DNA of 13,359 nucleotides, from NCBI GenBank assembly GCA_020860745.1, contig JAJBTR010000409.1, forward strand, positions 1-13,359, given 5' to 3'. This stretch comes from Lachnospiraceae bacterium (GTDB lineage: Bacteria > Bacillota > Clostridia > Lachnospirales > Lachnospiraceae). The notes beneath the pieces were generated by a model. That model worked only from the letters and a program-made list of their open reading frames with translations. It made no database searches and had not been told where the DNA came from. This document shows positions 13,292 to 13,359 of this stretch, one piece after another (position 1 is the first letter of the stretch; each line of letters opens with the position of its first letter). A program made the position numbers and the translations under genes.

Positions 13292-13359
13292 GATAGAGGA
13301 TAGAAAAAGATACAGACGAAGACACAGGAAAACTCAAATCAGTCCGTACAGAGCAGGAA

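Noticed and set aside
1..13359. CRISPR array, tRNA, rRNA or insertion sequence
   Set aside because: No regularly spaced repeats, no tRNA-like cloverleaf, no rRNA sequence and no transposase or integrase-like protein were seen on either strand.

Overview
The window is almost entirely one same-strand (+) gene cluster for a glycyl-radical-enzyme bacterial microcompartment (BMC). The gene set and order (glycyl radical diol dehydratase, its activase, EutS-like shell protein, EutP-like GTPase, class II aldolase, CoA-acylating aldehyde dehydrogenase, alcohol dehydrogenase, BMC-H paralogues, PduL, EutN/CcmL-type BMC-P, PduS, PduT) match the known fucose/rhamnose-type GRM5 locus of Lachnospiraceae such as Roseburia inulinivorans and Clostridium phytofermentans. 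The host is therefore most likely an anaerobic, gut-type Lachnospiraceae firmicute. Strong AGGAGG-like ribosome sites, TTG starts and a radical-SAM/glycyl-radical pair fit this. The genus cannot be fixed from the sequence.

Layout. 1-104: leader with a TATAAT box and an operator-like dyad. 105-3473: glycyl radical diol dehydratase and activating enzyme. 3585-4422: EutS/PduU-like shell protein and EutP/PduV-like GTPase. 4593-8372: the core enzymes, a fuculose-phosphate-type aldolase, a PduP-like aldehyde dehydrogenase and a zinc alcohol dehydrogenase. 8439-10010: four BMC-H shell paralogues. 10326-12587: PduL, BMC-P and PduS-like flavo/iron-sulfur protein. 12743-13291: PduT-like BMC-T. The last 68 bases show no gene.

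How it works (family knowledge plus inference). The aldolase splits a 6-deoxyketose-1-phosphate into DHAP and L-lactaldehyde. Lactaldehyde is reduced to 1,2-propanediol, which the glycyl radical enzyme dehydrates to propionaldehyde without B12. The aldehyde dehydrogenase makes propionyl-CoA and NADH, an alcohol dehydrogenase re-oxidises NADH while making alcohol, and PduL returns CoA while making propionyl-phosphate. Four enzymes carry the same kind of amphipathic encapsulation helix: C-terminal in the aldolase, N-terminal in the aldehyde dehydrogenase, alcohol dehydrogenase and PduL. PduS and PduT probably form an electron conduit through the shell.

The system type is already described, so I do not claim a new one. 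The less explained parts are strongly foldable intergenic segments (10070-10203, 9480-9646, 8826-8853), a tandem 11-bp repeat before pduL, an ATA codon placed where the EutS-like gene would be expected to start, a cysteine-rich linker in the aldolase, and PduS/PduT and EutP homologues in a B12-free pathway.
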